A DNA stretch of 64,000 bases. Source: Oscillospiraceae bacterium (GTDB lineage Bacteria; Bacillota; Clostridia; Oscillospirales; Ruminococcaceae). Position 1 is the first letter of the stretch; every line of letters starts with the position of its first letter. Positions 50,330 through 60,117 of the stretch are shown here, piece after piece. Location: the NCBI GenBank assembly GCA_022835495.1, contig BQOK01000001.1:434001-498000 (forward strand). Reading direction: 5' to 3'. The position numbers were made by a program, and so were the translations under genes. The notes below the pieces were generated by a model. That model worked only from the letters and a program-made list of their open reading frames with translations. It ran no database searches and was not told where the DNA came from.

Positions 50330-52210
50330 ATGCCCGACAAAAAGGAACTGGAAGCGCCGCTGCCCGCGGACGTTGCAAAAAAGGACAGCCTGGCCGGCAT
50401 GGCCCGCCGCCTGCTGGACCCCGCCCACATCCGGCAGGTGGCCGCATGGTGCGCCAGGGTGGGCCGGGAAGAAGGGGCCCAGGCTCTGTGGCGGGAGATC
50501 TCGTTCCGGGTGAACCTTGCCTTTCACCGGGATACCTGGCGCTACCGGGCCGACCTGCCCACCCGCAAAAAGCTGGCCGCCCAGCGCGCCGCGGGGGTGC
50601 CGGGCGGGCCGAAGATCAGCGTGGTGGCGCCCCTGTACAACACCCCGCCCCGCTTTTTGCGCCAGATGATCGGCAGCGTGACCGGCCAGAGCTACCAGAA
50701 CTGGCAGCTGGTGCTGGCCGACGCCTCGGACGCCGCACACAGCGAGGTGGGCCGCATTGCCGGGGCGTACGCAAAAAAGGATGGGCGCATCACCTATGTA
50801 AAGCTGGGGGAGAACAAGGGCATTGCGGGCAACACCAACGCGGGCCTGGCGGCGGCGCAGGGCGACTGGCTGACCCTTTTGGACCACGACGACCTGCTGT
50901 ATAAAAACGCGCTGTTTGAGGTGGCGAAGGCCGCCGCGGGCGGGGCGGACTTTGTGTATTCGGACGAGATCGTGCTGACGGAGAATCTGAAGCACCTGGT
51001 GGACTACCATTTCAAGCCGGATTTTGAGCCGGATTACCTGCGGGGCTGCAATTACATCACCCACCTGGCCGCTTTCAGCCGTGCGCTGCTGGACCGGGCG
51101 GGCGGCGGGGAGCGCAGCGAGTACGACGGCAGCCAGGACTTTGAGCTGATCCTGCGGCTGACCGAGCGGGCGGAAAAGATCCTGCATCTGCCCTATGTGC
51201 TGTACATCTGGCGCAGCCATGCGGGGTCCACGGCCTCGTCCATGGAGGCAAAGCCCTACGCCCTGGCCGCGGGCGAGCGGGCGATCAACAGCCACCTGGC
51301 CAGGGTGGGGCTTGCGGGCGAGGCCTTCGCCATTCCCGGCTGCCCCGGCGCCTACCGGGTGCGGTACGCCCTGACGGGCCAGCCGCTTGTGAGCGTGATT
51401 ATTCCGAACAAGGACCACGCCGGGGACCTGGCCCGCTGCCTGGAAAGCCTCTATGCAAAGGCGGGTTATCCACGGTTTGAGGTGATCGTGGTGGAAAACA
51501 ACTCCACCGACCCGGCCACCTTTGCCTATTACGAAACCGCCAAACGGCAGTTTGCCGGCCTGCGGGTGGAAACCTACCGGGGCGCCTTCAACTTTTCGGC
51601 CATCAACAACTTTGGGCGAAGCGCTGCGAAGGGCGGGCAGCTGCTGCTTTTGAACAACGACATCGAGTGCCTGAGCGAGGGCTTTTTGGCCGAGCTGCTC
51701 ATGTACAGCCAGCGGCCGGACGTGGGCTGCGTGGGGGCAAAGCTTTACTACCCGGACGACCGCATCCAGCACGCGGGGGTGTTCATCGGCCTGGGAGGCA
51801 CGGCGGGGCACAGCCACAAAAGCCACCCCCGGGCCTCGGCAGGGGATCTGTACCGGCTGGCCACCCCCCAGAACCTGCTGGCGGTGACCGGCGCCTGCCT
51901 GATGGTAAAGACCGCCCTGTATGACGCCATGGGGGGGCTGGATGAGGCGCTGTTCGCCGTGGCCTACAACGACATCGACCTGTGCCTGAAGCTGCACGCG
52001 GCGGGCCGCACCAACGTGTTCACCCCCTTTGCCGAGGCCTACCACTACGAGAGCAAGAGCCGGGGCCTGGACACCCAGAGCGAAAACGCCGCCCGCTACG
52101 AGCGGGAAAAGGCGAACTTCATAAACAAGTACGGCGCGCTTATCGCGGCGGGCGACCCCTATTACAACCGGCATTTTAATTTGCTGTTCGAGAATTACGG
52201 CCTCAAGTGA
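50330..52210 (+). CDS. two-domain family 2 glycosyltransferase
   Basis: 626 residues with two GT-A units. The first begins at about residue 95 (KISVVAPLYNTPPRFLRQMI) with LLDHDDLLYKNA. The second begins at about 355 (LVSVIIPNKDHAGDLARCLE) with VVENNSTD, LLLNNDIECL and NDIDLCLKLHAAG. Resembles rhamnan/O-antigen chain synthases. Cytosolic, membrane-associated. Close paralogue of the next gene. Confidence 0.9.
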   Translation: MPDKKELEAPLPADVAKKDSLAGMARRLLDPAHIRQVAAWCARVGREEGAQALWREISFRVNLAFHRDTWRYRADLPTRKKLAAQRAAGVPGGPKISVVAPLYNTPPRFLRQMIGSVTGQSYQNWQLVLADASDAAHSEVGRIAGAYAKKDGRITYVKLGENKGIAGNTNAGLAAAQGDWLTLLDHDDLLYKNALFEVAKAAAGGADFVYSDEIVLTENLKHLVDYHFKPDFEPDYLRGCNYITHLAAFSRALLDRAGGGERSEYDGSQDFELILRLTERAEKILHLPYVLYIWRSHAGSTASSMEAKPYALAAGERAINSHLARVGLAGEAFAIPGCPGAYRVRYALTGQPLVSVIIPNKDHAGDLARCLESLYAKAGYPRFEVIVVENNSTDPATFAYYETAKRQFAGLRVETYRGAFNFSAINNFGRSAAKGGQLLLLNNDIECLSEGFLAELLMYSQRPDVGCVGAKLYYPDDRIQHAGVFIGLGGTAGHSHKSHPRASAGDLYRLATPQNLLAVTGACLMVKTALYDAMGGLDEALFAVAYNDIDLCLKLHAAGRTNVFTPFAEAYHYESKSRGLDTQSENAARYEREKANFINKYGALIAAGDPYYNRHFNLLFENYGLK

Positions 52211-52247
52211 GCCGGGCCGGGCAGCGCCCCACAAAAGAGGGAAAAGA

Positions 52248-54092
52248 ATGAAATTGAAACTCAAGCGCATCAAAGAGCTGCTGGGCTATGCCCTCACGGT
52301 TCTGAGGGACGAGGGCCCCGGCCCTATGCTCAGGCGGGCGGCGGGCTTTGCAAGGCGCCGCCTTTTGGGCAAGCGGGCGAGGTACCTGCCCAAAAAGGCG
52401 GTGCTGGAGGCGCAGCGGCAGGCGGCGGCGGGCGGCGAGGGGCTGCCTTTGGTGAGCGTGTGCGTGCCGCTTTACAATACCCCCCAGCAATATCTGCGCC
52501 AGCTGCTGGAAAGCCTGGCCGGGCAGACCAGCCCCGCCTGGCAGCTCTGCCTTGCCGACGCCTCCGACCCCGGGCACCCGGAGGTGGGGCGGCTGGTGGA
52601 GGAGGCCCAGAAAGCCGACGGCAGGGGGCGCATTTTGTACACCAGGGTGGAAAACAAGGGCATCAGCGCCAACACCAACGCGGCGGCCCAGCTGGCCACA
52701 GGGGAATACCTTGCGCTGGCCGACCACGACGATGTGCTGGCGCCCCACGCCGTTTACACGGTGCAGCAGGCCGTTCTGGACACCGGCGCGGCCTTTTTGT
52801 ACAGCGACGAGGCACTGTTCACCAAAAGCATCCGCCGGCCCATGGTGGGGCATTTTAAGCCGGACTTTGCGCCCGAGTATCTGCTGTGCTGCAACTACAT
52901 CTGCCATTTGTCGGCCTTCCGGCGGGAGCTGTTTTTTGAGGTGGGCGGCGAGCGGACCGCGTGCGACGGCAGCCAGGACCACGATCTGTTCCTGCGGCTG
53001 ACCGAGCGCCTGGAGGAGGACCAGATTGTGCATATCCCCCAGGTGCTGTATTACTGGCGGGTGCACGGCGGCTCCACCAGCGGCGGGGTGGAGGCAAAGC
53101 CCTATGTGGCAAAGGCCGCAAAAAAGGCCATCGCCGATCACCTGGAGCGCACCGGCCAGCGGGGCACGGTGCGGGACGGCCTGTTCCCCAGCACCTACAA
53201 GGTGGATTTTGAGATCGAGGGCGAGCCGCTGGTGAGCATCCTGATCCCCAGCAAGGACCACGCCGGGGATCTGGACAAATGCCTGCGGTCGATCTATGAA
53301 AAGACCGAGTGGCGTAATTTTGAAGTGATCGTGATCGAGAACAACTCCACCGAGGCGGAAACCTTTGCATATTACGAGGCGATCACCGGGGGCGGCCGCT
53401 ACCCCCGCTGCCAGGTGGCGCGCTACCAGGGGCCGTTCAATTTTTCGGCCATCAACAATTTTGGCCGGACGTATGCAAAGGGCGATTACCTGCTGCTGCT
53501 GAACAACGATGTGGAGGTGATCAACGGCGGGTGGCTCACCGAGCTGCTGATGCAGGCCTCGCGGCCGGGGGTGGCCATGTGCGGGGCCATGCTCTACTAC
53601 CCGGACGACACCATTCAGCACGCGGGCATCATCACCGGCCTGGGGGGCTACGCGGGGCACAGCCATAAGTATAAGCCGCGGGGCGGCAGCGGCTACATGT
53701 TCCGGGCGGCCACGGTGCAGGACCTCTCGGCCGTGACGGCGGCCTGCCTGCTGGTGCGCGCCGAGGTGTACGACAAGCTGGAGGGCCTGGACGAGGACTT
53801 TACCGTGGCCTTTAACGACGTGGACTTCTGCCTGCGGGCCCGGCGGGCCGGCTGGCGGGTGGTGTGGACCCCTTACGCCCAGCTTTACCACCACGAGAGC
53901 AAAAGCCGCGGCATCGACGAGCGGGACAAGGCGAAAAAGGAGCGGTTCAGCGGCGAGCAGCGGCGGCTCACCGAGCGGTTCGGGCGGCAGGCGCTCACCC
54001 GCGACCCCTACTATAACCCCAGCCTGACGCTGGATCGGGAGGACTTTTCCGAGAGCGGGGATCTGCGCGGCCTGCAGCGGCCGCAGCGGTAA
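52248..54092 (+). CDS. two-domain family 2 glycosyltransferase, paralogue
   Basis: 614 residues with the same layout: first unit PLVSVCVPLYNTPQQYLRQL with LADHDDVLAPHA; second unit LVSILIPSKDHAGDLDKCLR with VIENNSTE, LLLNNDVEVINGG and FNDVDFCLRARRAG. It is colinear with the gene upstream over its whole length, so the pair arose by tandem duplication. Specificity probably differs in the first unit. The last gene of the cluster. Confidence 0.9.
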   Translation: MKLKLKRIKELLGYALTVLRDEGPGPMLRRAAGFARRRLLGKRARYLPKKAVLEAQRQAAAGGEGLPLVSVCVPLYNTPQQYLRQLLESLAGQTSPAWQLCLADASDPGHPEVGRLVEEAQKADGRGRILYTRVENKGISANTNAAAQLATGEYLALADHDDVLAPHAVYTVQQAVLDTGAAFLYSDEALFTKSIRRPMVGHFKPDFAPEYLLCCNYICHLSAFRRELFFEVGGERTACDGSQDHDLFLRLTERLEEDQIVHIPQVLYYWRVHGGSTSGGVEAKPYVAKAAKKAIADHLERTGQRGTVRDGLFPSTYKVDFEIEGEPLVSILIPSKDHAGDLDKCLRSIYEKTEWRNFEVIVIENNSTEAETFAYYEAITGGGRYPRCQVARYQGPFNFSAINNFGRTYAKGDYLLLLNNDVEVINGGWLTELLMQASRPGVAMCGAMLYYPDDTIQHAGIITGLGGYAGHSHKYKPRGGSGYMFRAATVQDLSAVTAACLLVRAEVYDKLEGLDEDFTVAFNDVDFCLRARRAGWRVVWTPYAQLYHHESKSRGIDERDKAKKERFSGEQRRLTERFGRQALTRDPYYNPSLTLDREDFSESGDLRGLQRPQR

Positions 54093-54165
54093 AAGGCCTG
54101 ATTGTATACTTTTTGTATAGAATGGATGCCCCAAAAGAAAGAAGCAAAACATCCCGCCCGGGGCA

Positions 54166-54194
54166 TTGACTTTCCGGCCGCGGCCGGGTATACT
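54166..54194 (+). promoter_or_regulatory. promoter of the ZTP riboswitch-pflB transcript
   Basis: TTGACT (54166-54171), 17-bp spacer, TATACT (54189-54194). Confidence 0.85.
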
Positions 54195-54224
54195 AAATCT
54201 TGTTCCTGGCACAAGCGGGGAACG

Positions 54225-54347
54225 ACACACAACAGAACACCGCCCCCACGACTGACGGGAAATGTGGGCCAACCACAGGGGAATGGGGCGCGGAAGCTAT
54301 GCCGACCGTCTGGGCAACATCGCGTTTTTGCGGTGCTGCCCTTTTTT
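54225..54347 (+). promoter_or_regulatory. ZTP (pfl) riboswitch with terminator
   Basis: The conserved core of this class is readable: ACGACTGACGGG (54247-54258), GTGGG and CCACAGGGGAA in the first domain, then GCCGACCGTCTGGGCA (54301-54316) in the second. The last bases of the aptamer also form the 5' arm of a hairpin (54312-54324 with 54331-54341) ending in six T, so ligand binding would prevent termination. The ligand class (ZMP/ZTP) signals 10-formyl-THF shortage. The downstream gene is pflB, for which the motif was first named. Confidence 0.85.
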
Positions 54348-54406
54348 ATTTGTTCGGGGCGGCGCCGGGCGCGGTGGCAGGCAATATATGCAGGAGGGAA
54401 AGCGAT

Positions 54407-56638
54407 ATGAACAGCGAGTGGAACGGCTTTGCGGCCGGGGCGTGGCAGCAGGCCATTGACGTGCGGGACTTCATCCAGAAAAATTACACCCCCTATGAGG
54501 GCGGGGACGAATTTTTGGCGGGCCCCACCGCCCGCACCGGGCGGCTGATGGAAAAGCTGGACGCGCTTTTGCGGGCCGAGCGGGAAAAGGGCGGCGTGTT
54601 GGACGTGGACACCGAGAACGTGTCGTCGCTTTTGAGCTACGAGCCCGGGTACCTGGACAAACAGGATGAATTGATCGTGGGGCTGCAGACCGGCGCGCCG
54701 CTGCGGCGGGGGGTGAACCCCTTTGGGGGCATCCGGATGGCCCGGCAGGCCTGCGGGGCGTACGGGTACAAGCTCTCGGAAAAGATCGAGGAGGAGTTCC
54801 GCTACCGCACCACCCACAACGACGGGGTGTTCCGGGTGTACGGGCCCGAGACCCGGGCCGCGCGGCACTGCGGGCTGATCACCGGCCTGCCGGACGCCTA
54901 CGGCCGGGGGCGCATTATCGGCGATTACCGCCGGGTGGCCCTGTACGGCGTGGACCGGCTGGCGCAGCAGAAAAAGCAGGATCTGGCCGCGCTGCAAAAG
55001 GGCGCGATGAGCGAGGAAACCATCCGCCTGATCGAGGAGGTCTGGCGGCAGATCGACTTTTTAAACAAGCTGGCCCAGATGGCGGACGCCTACGGCTGCG
55101 ACATCCGCCGCCCCGCGGCAAACGCCCGCGAGGCCGTGCAGTGGCTGTATTTTGGATATCTGGGCGCCATTAAGGAGCAGAACGGCGCAGCCATGAGTTT
55201 GGGCCGCACCAGCACCTTTTTGGACATTTATTTTGAGCGGGATCTGCGGGCGGGCACACTGAGCGAGAGCGAAGCCCAGGAGCTGATGGATCACTTTGTG
55301 ATGAAGCTGCGCATGGCCCGGCACCTGCGCACCCCGGATTACAACGAGCTGTTCGGCGGCGACCCCATGTGGATCACCGAGGCGGTGGGCGGCATGGGGC
55401 AGGACGGCCGCACCCTGGTAACGAAAAATTCCTTCCGGGTGCTGCACACCCTTTACAACCTGGGGAGCGCGCCCGAGCCGAACCTGACCGTGCTGTGGGC
55501 GGAGGGCCTGCCCGAGGGGTTCAAGCGCTTCTGCGCGAAAACGTCCTGCGACACCGACGCGATCCAGTACGAGAACGACGATGTGATGCGCCCGGTTTAC
55601 GGCGACGATTACGCCATCGCCTGCTGTGTTTCCGCCATGCGGGTGGGCAAGGACATGCAGTTCTTCGGCGCGCGGGCAAACCTGCCCAAGCTGTTGCTGA
55701 TGGCCCTGAACGGCGGCCGGGACGAGATGAAGAACGAGCAGGTGGGCCCCGCCGCCGCCCCCTACGAGGGCGAGTACCTGGAATACGGCGAGGTGTGCCG
55801 CCGGCTGGATTTTTACCGGCAGTGGCTGGCGGGCGTGTACGCCAACACTATGAACGTGATCCACTACATGCACGACAAATACGCCTATGAAAAATTGCAG
55901 ATGGCCCTGCACGACACCGACGTGCACCGCTACATGGCCTTTGGCATTGCGGGGCTGTCGGTGCTGGCGGACTCGCTCTCGGCCATTCGGTACGCGCGGG
56001 TGCGCTGCGTGCGGGACGAGGCCACCGGCCTGATCCGGGACTACCAGGTGGAGGGGGAGTACCCCGCCTACGGCAACGACGACGACCGGGTGGACGGCAT
56101 TGCCGCCGAGCAGGCGCGGCTGTTCTTTGAAGAGCTGAAAAAGCACGCGCTGTACCGGGGGGCGGAGCCCACCCTGTCGGTGCTCACCATCACCTCTAAT
56201 GTGGTATACGGCAAAAAGACCGGCTCCACCCCGGATGGGCGCAAGGCCGGCGAGCCCTTTGCGCCGGGCGCAAACCCCATGCACGGCCGGGAAAAAAGCG
56301 GCGCGCTGGCCAGCCTGAACTCGGTGGCCAAGGTGCGCTATGACTACTGCAAGGACGGCGTGTCCAACACCTTTTCCATCCTGCCCGCGGCGCTGGGCCG
56401 CACCGCGCCGGAGCGCACGGACAACCTGGTGCGCCTGCTGGACGGCTATTTTGCCCAGGGTGCGCACCACCTGAATGTGAACGTGATGAACCGGGAGATG
56501 CTGCTGGAGGCCTACGAGGACCCGGCAAAGTATCCGAACCTGACCATCCGGGTGTCCGGCTACGCGGTGAACTTCCACAAGCTCAGCCGGGAGCAGCAGC
56601 GGGAGGTCATTGCCCGCACCTTCCACAGCGGAATGTGA
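54407..56638 (+). CDS. pflB: formate C-acetyltransferase (pyruvate formate-lyase)
   Basis: 743 residues from the ATG with GGAGGG 8 nt upstream; longer readings run into the riboswitch. Splits pyruvate with CoA into acetyl-CoA and formate. Diagnostic features are the adjacent active-site cysteines in [35 protein letters not shown], and the C-terminal glycyl-radical loop [13 protein letters not shown]. Oxygen-sensitive, consistent with an anaerobe. Followed 46 bp later by its activase. Confidence 0.96.
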   Translation: MNSEWNGFAAGAWQQAIDVRDFIQKNYTPYEGGDEFLAGPTARTGRLMEKLDALLRAEREKGGVLDVDTENVSSLLSYEPGYLDKQDELIVGLQTGAPLRRGVNPFGGIRMARQACGAYGYKLSEKIEEEFRYRTTHNDGVFRVYGPETRAARHCGLITGLPDAYGRGRIIGDYRRVALYGVDRLAQQKKQDLAALQKGAMSEETIRLIEEVWRQIDFLNKLAQMADAYGCDIRRPAANAREAVQWLYFGYLGAIKEQNGAAMSLGRTSTFLDIYFERDLRAGTLSESEAQELMDHFVMKLRMARHLRTPDYNELFGGDPMWITEAVGGMGQDGRTLVTKNSFRVLHTLYNLGSAPEPNLTVLWAEGLPEGFKRFCAKTSCDTDAIQYENDDVMRPVYGDDYAIACCVSAMRVGKDMQFFGARANLPKLLLMALNGGRDEMKNEQVGPAAAPYEGEYLEYGEVCRRLDFYRQWLAGVYANTMNVIHYMHDKYAYEKLQMALHDTDVHRYMAFGIAGLSVLADSLSAIRYARVRCVRDEATGLIRDYQVEGEYPAYGNDDDRVDGIAAEQARLFFEELKKHALYRGAEPTLSVLTITSNVVYGKKTGSTPDGRKAGEPFAPGANPMHGREKSGALASLNSVAKVRYDYCKDGVSNTFSILPAALGRTAPERTDNLVRLLDGYFAQGAHHLNVNVMNREMLLEAYEDPAKYPNLTIRVSGYAVNFHKLSREQQREVIARTFHSGM

Positions 56639-56684
56639 GGGGAGCGCCGGCCCCCGCGCCGCGCAACTGAAAGGAGGCCCCGCC

Positions 56685-57431
56685 ATGACCGAACAAAACA
56701 CCGCCGCGCCGCCGGGGCGGGTGCACTCCTGCCAGTCGATGGGCGCGGTGGACGGCCCGGGGCTGCGGTACGTGGTTTTTTTGCAGGGCTGCCCCCTGCG
56801 CTGCGCCTACTGCCACAACCCGGACACCTGGGCCTTTGAGGGCGGCAGGGAGGCCACGGTGGAGGAGCTTTTGCAGAGGATACGCCGCTGCGCGCCCTAC
56901 ATCAAAAAAGGGGGCGGCGTGACCGTGACCGGCGGCGAGCCGCTGGCGCAGAGCGAGTTTGTGGCGGCGCTGTTCGCCGCGCTGCGGGCCGAGGGCTTTC
57001 ACACCGCGCTGGACACCGCGGGCGCGGGGGACGCGGCGGGCGCGCGGCGGGTGCTGGCCCACACCAGCCTTGTGCTGGCCGACCTGAAATTCACCACCGA
57101 AGAGGAGTACCGGCGCTGCGCGGGCGGCAGCCTTGCGCACACGCTGGCATTTTTGGAGCTTGCCCGGGAAATGGGGGTGCCGCTGTGGCTGCGGCACGTG
57201 GTGGTGCCGGGCCTGACCGACGGCGCGCAGCACGCTGCACGGTTTGCAGCGCTCTGCCGGCGGTACGAAAACCTGCAGAGGGTGGAGCTGCTGCCCTTCC
57301 GCAAGCTCTGCCTGGAAAAATACCGGGCAATGGGCCTGCCCTTCCCGCTGGAAGGAACGCCCGAGGCCGGCCCGGAGCACCTGCGCCGGCTGCAGGAGGC
57401 GCTGGGGGAATTGGCCGCACCCACAAGCTGA
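56685..57431 (+). CDS. pflA: pyruvate formate-lyase-activating enzyme
   Basis: 248 residues. Radical SAM enzyme: the cluster motif in FLQGCPLRCAYCHNPDTW (CxxxCxxC) and the SAM-binding GGEPLAQ. It installs the glycyl radical on PflB. ATG with AAAGGAGG upstream. Same transcription unit as pflB. Confidence 0.95.
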   Translation: MTEQNTAAPPGRVHSCQSMGAVDGPGLRYVVFLQGCPLRCAYCHNPDTWAFEGGREATVEELLQRIRRCAPYIKKGGGVTVTGGEPLAQSEFVAALFAALRAEGFHTALDTAGAGDAAGARRVLAHTSLVLADLKFTTEEEYRRCAGGSLAHTLAFLELAREMGVPLWLRHVVVPGLTDGAQHAARFAALCRRYENLQRVELLPFRKLCLEKYRAMGLPFPLEGTPEAGPEHLRRLQEALGELAAPTS

Positions 57432-57445
57432 AAAGGGAAAAAGAA

Positions 57446-57475
57446 AATGCGCCGCATTCTCTGCGGCGCATTTTT
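57446..57475. terminator. terminator of pflBA (bidirectional)
   Basis: ATGCGCCGCA, TTCTC loop, TGCGGCGCAT then TTTT; an A tract lies on the other side for galE. Confidence 0.85.
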
Positions 57476-57493
57476 GCGGTTTTCTCAAATCCG

Positions 57494-58513
57494 TCAGCCC
57501 TTGTAGCCGTCCGGGTTGCTGCTCTGCCATTTCCAGCTGGAGGCGCACATCTCCTCGATGCCGTACTGGGCCTGCCAGCCGAGCTCCTGCTTTGCTTTGG
57601 CGGGGTCCGCGTAGCAGGCGGCGATGTCGCCGGGGCGGCGGGGGTCGATGACGTAGGGCAGGGTTTTGCCGCAGGCCTTTTCGTAGGCGTGGATCACGTC
57701 CAACACGCTGTAGCCGTGGCCGGTGCCCAGGTTGCAGATGAACAGGCCGGGCTTCTGCTCCAGCTTTTTGATGGCCGCCACATGGCCCCGGGCCAGGTCC
57801 ACCACATGGATGTAGTCCCGCACGCCGGTGCCGTCCGGGGTGGGGTAATCGTTGCCGTACACATGCACCTTTTCCAGCGCGCCCACCGCCACCTTGGCAA
57901 TGTAGGGCACCAGGTTGTTAGGAATGCCGTTGGGGTCCTCGCCGATCAGGCCGCTCTCGTGCGCGCCGATGGGGTTGAAGTAGCGCAGCAGGGCCACATT
58001 CAGCTCGGGGTAAGCCTTGCAGCAGTCGGTGAGCATCATTTCGTTCATCAGCTTGCTGGTGCCGTAGGGGTTGGTGGTGCCGCCCACCTTGCTGTCCTCC
58101 CGGATGGGCACGGTTTCGGGATCGCCGTAAACGGTGGCCGAGGAGGAGAACACGATGTTGTTCACCCCATGGCGGCGCATGGCGGCCAGGATGGTAAGGG
58201 TGGTGGAGAGGTTGTTGGAGTAATACTCGATGGGCTTGGAAACGCTCTCGCCCACGGCCTTGTAAGCCGCGAACTGGATCACGGCGTCGATGTCCGGGTT
58301 TTCGGCGAACAGGGTTTCCACCTGGGCCGCGTCGGTCAGGTCCACCTCGTAAAAGCGGAACTCGCGCCCGGTGATCAGCTTGACCCGGCGCACCGCCTCG
58401 GGGCAGGAGTTATAAAAGTTATCGGCCACCACAATGTCGTAACCCGCCGCGAGCAGCTCCACGCAGGTGTGGCTGCCGATGTAGCCGGCGCCGCCGCATA
58501 CCAAAATTGCCAT
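57494..58513 (-). CDS. galE: UDP-glucose 4-epimerase
   Basis: 339 residues. Interconverts UDP-glucose and UDP-galactose. NAD-binding GGAGYIGSHTC, FSSSATVYGDPE (Ser) and the catalytic Tyr-Lys in NPYGTSKLMNEMM; GDIAACYADP near the C-terminus. Supplies UDP-galactose for surface glycans or galactose use. ATG with AAGGAGGG upstream and a separate promoter. Confidence 0.96.
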   Translation of the reverse strand: MAILVCGGAGYIGSHTCVELLAAGYDIVVADNFYNSCPEAVRRVKLITGREFRFYEVDLTDAAQVETLFAENPDIDAVIQFAAYKAVGESVSKPIEYYSNNLSTTLTILAAMRRHGVNNIVFSSSATVYGDPETVPIREDSKVGGTTNPYGTSKLMNEMMLTDCCKAYPELNVALLRYFNPIGAHESGLIGEDPNGIPNNLVPYIAKVAVGALEKVHVYGNDYPTPDGTGVRDYIHVVDLARGHVAAIKKLEQKPGLFICNLGTGHGYSVLDVIHAYEKACGKTLPYVIDPRRPGDIAACYADPAKAKQELGWQAQYGIEEMCASSWKWQSSNPDGYKG

Positions 58514-58874
58514 AATAAAGCACCCTCCTTAATTGCATCTCAACTTGCCCGGCGGCGGGGGACGGAGCGAGCGGGAAAGCGGACGTTTTGCCGCGCGGCG
58601 CCCTTTTTTAAAAGGGGCCTTTCCGTTTGCACCCGCCCGGCGGGGCTGGGCCGTTCTATACGTTAGTATGGGGGATAAGCGGCGTTTCGTCAAGAGCGGA
58701 GGGCGCACCCTCGGCAATTTTTGAACAAAAAAAAGCAATCTATCACAATCAAACTGAAAGAGCCGGGGCCGCCGGTTCGTTTATATAGCACAGGGCCCGC
58801 AGGGCGAAAAAAAGCATATCCCGCCGCGAACCGGCGATACTAAGCAGCAGGGGCCAACTTTTTTGCCCCCCGGC
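58514..58874. other. intergenic region between galE and the SGNH gene
   Basis: No gene supported. It holds the galE promoter and a long galE leader with GC-rich inverted repeats (58540-58650), and AT-rich sequence at 58720-58800 before the divergent promoter. A 68-codon minus frame at 58749-58955 has no coding features. Confidence 0.5.
58665..58693 (-). promoter_or_regulatory. promoter of galE
   Basis: Minus strand TTGACG (58693-58688), 17-bp spacer, CATACT (58670-58665). It leaves a leader of about 150 nt. Confidence 0.6.
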
Positions 58875-58903
58875 TTGCGCCCCGGCACGGGCTGGGGTAT
58901 AAT
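58875..58903 (+). promoter_or_regulatory. promoter of the SGNH-AIM24-SGNH operon
   Basis: TTGCGC (58875-58880), 17-bp spacer, TATAAT (58898-58903). Confidence 0.75.
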
Positions 58904-58998
58904 GATACACATGTAAGATTTGCATGCGAGCCGGGGGCGTGTTTGGCCCCTGCAATGGAGAAAACAGGCGCCCGGTGCGCCTGGGGAGAGAGGGAAGA

Positions 58999-60012
58999 AT
59001 GGCAACCTATCGGGAATTTCGTGAACAGGCAAAGCGCCGCCGCCGCAAGCGGGTGCTGCGCCGCGCGCTGGTGTTTTTGCTGGCGGTGCTGGTCATTCTT
59101 GGGCTGGCCTTCCTGATCACCCGGCTGATGAAGGGCGGGGCGCCCGGCGGCGCCTCCGGCAGCTCTGCGCCGCAGAGCGTTTCGCAGCCGCAGAGCGCGG
59201 CCAGTGCGCCCGAGAGCGGCGGCGCGGCCAGCCAGGCGCCGGCACCGGCGCAGGACCCGGGCGACACCAGCTGGAACCAGATGGGCCCGGTGGAGCAGAC
59301 CCTGAACTATTCGGTGAACAACCCGGATTACCGGCTGATCGCCCTGCCCGAGAACGGTGTGGTGGACTACACCTACTTCGACCGGGCCGTGCTGATCGGC
59401 GACAGCGTGAGCCAGGGCTGGAACATCTACGAGTCGCCCATGAAGGCCCATGCCTTTGTGTGCGCGTATAAGAGCATTGGCCCCAGCGCGATTGTGAACA
59501 AGCAGACGCTGGATCCCGGCCAGGGCAGCGGCCGCGGCCAGGAGGTGGGCTTTGACACCATTGTGAACTCCCAGCCCAAGCGGATGTATATCCTGCTGGG
59601 GGCAAACGCCCTGGTGCGGGACGGCGAGGCCGTGGAACAGAGCTTTTTGGCCTATTATGGCCAGATGCTGGACATGTTCCGCGAGGCCGTGGGCAGCGAG
59701 GTGAAGATCTATGTGGAATCGGTCACGCCGGTGCGGCCCGGGGTTTCGCAGCCGGGCCTTTACAAAGAGCGCATCGAGCGGGTGAACAACCAGCTTGCCG
59801 CCCTGGCGCAGGAAAAGGGCTGCTATTTTGTGAACCTGTACGAAGCCCTGGCGGACGAGAACGGCGATTTGCGGGCGGAGCTTGCCGCCGCCGACGGGGT
59901 GCACCTGAAGGCCGAGGCGTATACCGTGATGGCCGAGTACCTGGCAAAGCACACCGCTTACGCGGCGGATAACCCGTACCTGCCCGGCAGCCCTTATTAC
60001 AAGGGCGAGTAA
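58999..60012 (+). CDS. membrane-anchored SGNH hydrolase, paralogue 1
   Basis: 337 residues. A basic start (YREFREQAKRRRRKRVLRR) and one membrane helix (ALVFLLAVLVILGLAFLI) are followed by a Ser/Ala/Gln linker and an extracytoplasmic SGNH domain. Block I is LIGDSVSQGWNIY. Block III reads YILLGANALVRDG, with the usual Asp after Asn replaced by Ala. Block V is AADGVHLKAEAY. The C-terminus PYLPGSPYYKG is shared with paralogue 2. Possibly an esterase or acyl-transfer factor for cell-surface polymers. Confidence 0.85.
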   Translation: MATYREFREQAKRRRRKRVLRRALVFLLAVLVILGLAFLITRLMKGGAPGGASGSSAPQSVSQPQSAASAPESGGAASQAPAPAQDPGDTSWNQMGPVEQTLNYSVNNPDYRLIALPENGVVDYTYFDRAVLIGDSVSQGWNIYESPMKAHAFVCAYKSIGPSAIVNKQTLDPGQGSGRGQEVGFDTIVNSQPKRMYILLGANALVRDGEAVEQSFLAYYGQMLDMFREAVGSEVKIYVESVTPVRPGVSQPGLYKERIERVNNQLAALAQEKGCYFVNLYEALADENGDLRAELAAADGVHLKAEAYTVMAEYLAKHTAYAADNPYLPGSPYYKGE

Positions 60013-60029
60013 GGCCCTTATATGGATGT

Positions 60030-60071
60030 AAAAGGCAGGCGACCCGGTTTTGTGTGGGCCGCCTGCCTTTT
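60030..60071 (+). terminator. hairpin between paralogue 1 and the AIM24 gene
   Basis: AAAAGGCAGGCG and CGCCTGCCTTTT with an 18-nt loop. Confidence 0.6.
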
Positions 60072-60117
60072 AAAAACAAACCCGCCGGGCACGCCCGGCA
60101 AAAAAGGAGGAAAGAGT

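Noticed and set aside
50150-54272. Two roughly 700-codon minus-strand open frames
   Set aside because: Mirror images of the two glycosyltransferase genes; their mutual likeness only reflects the duplication on the plus strand.
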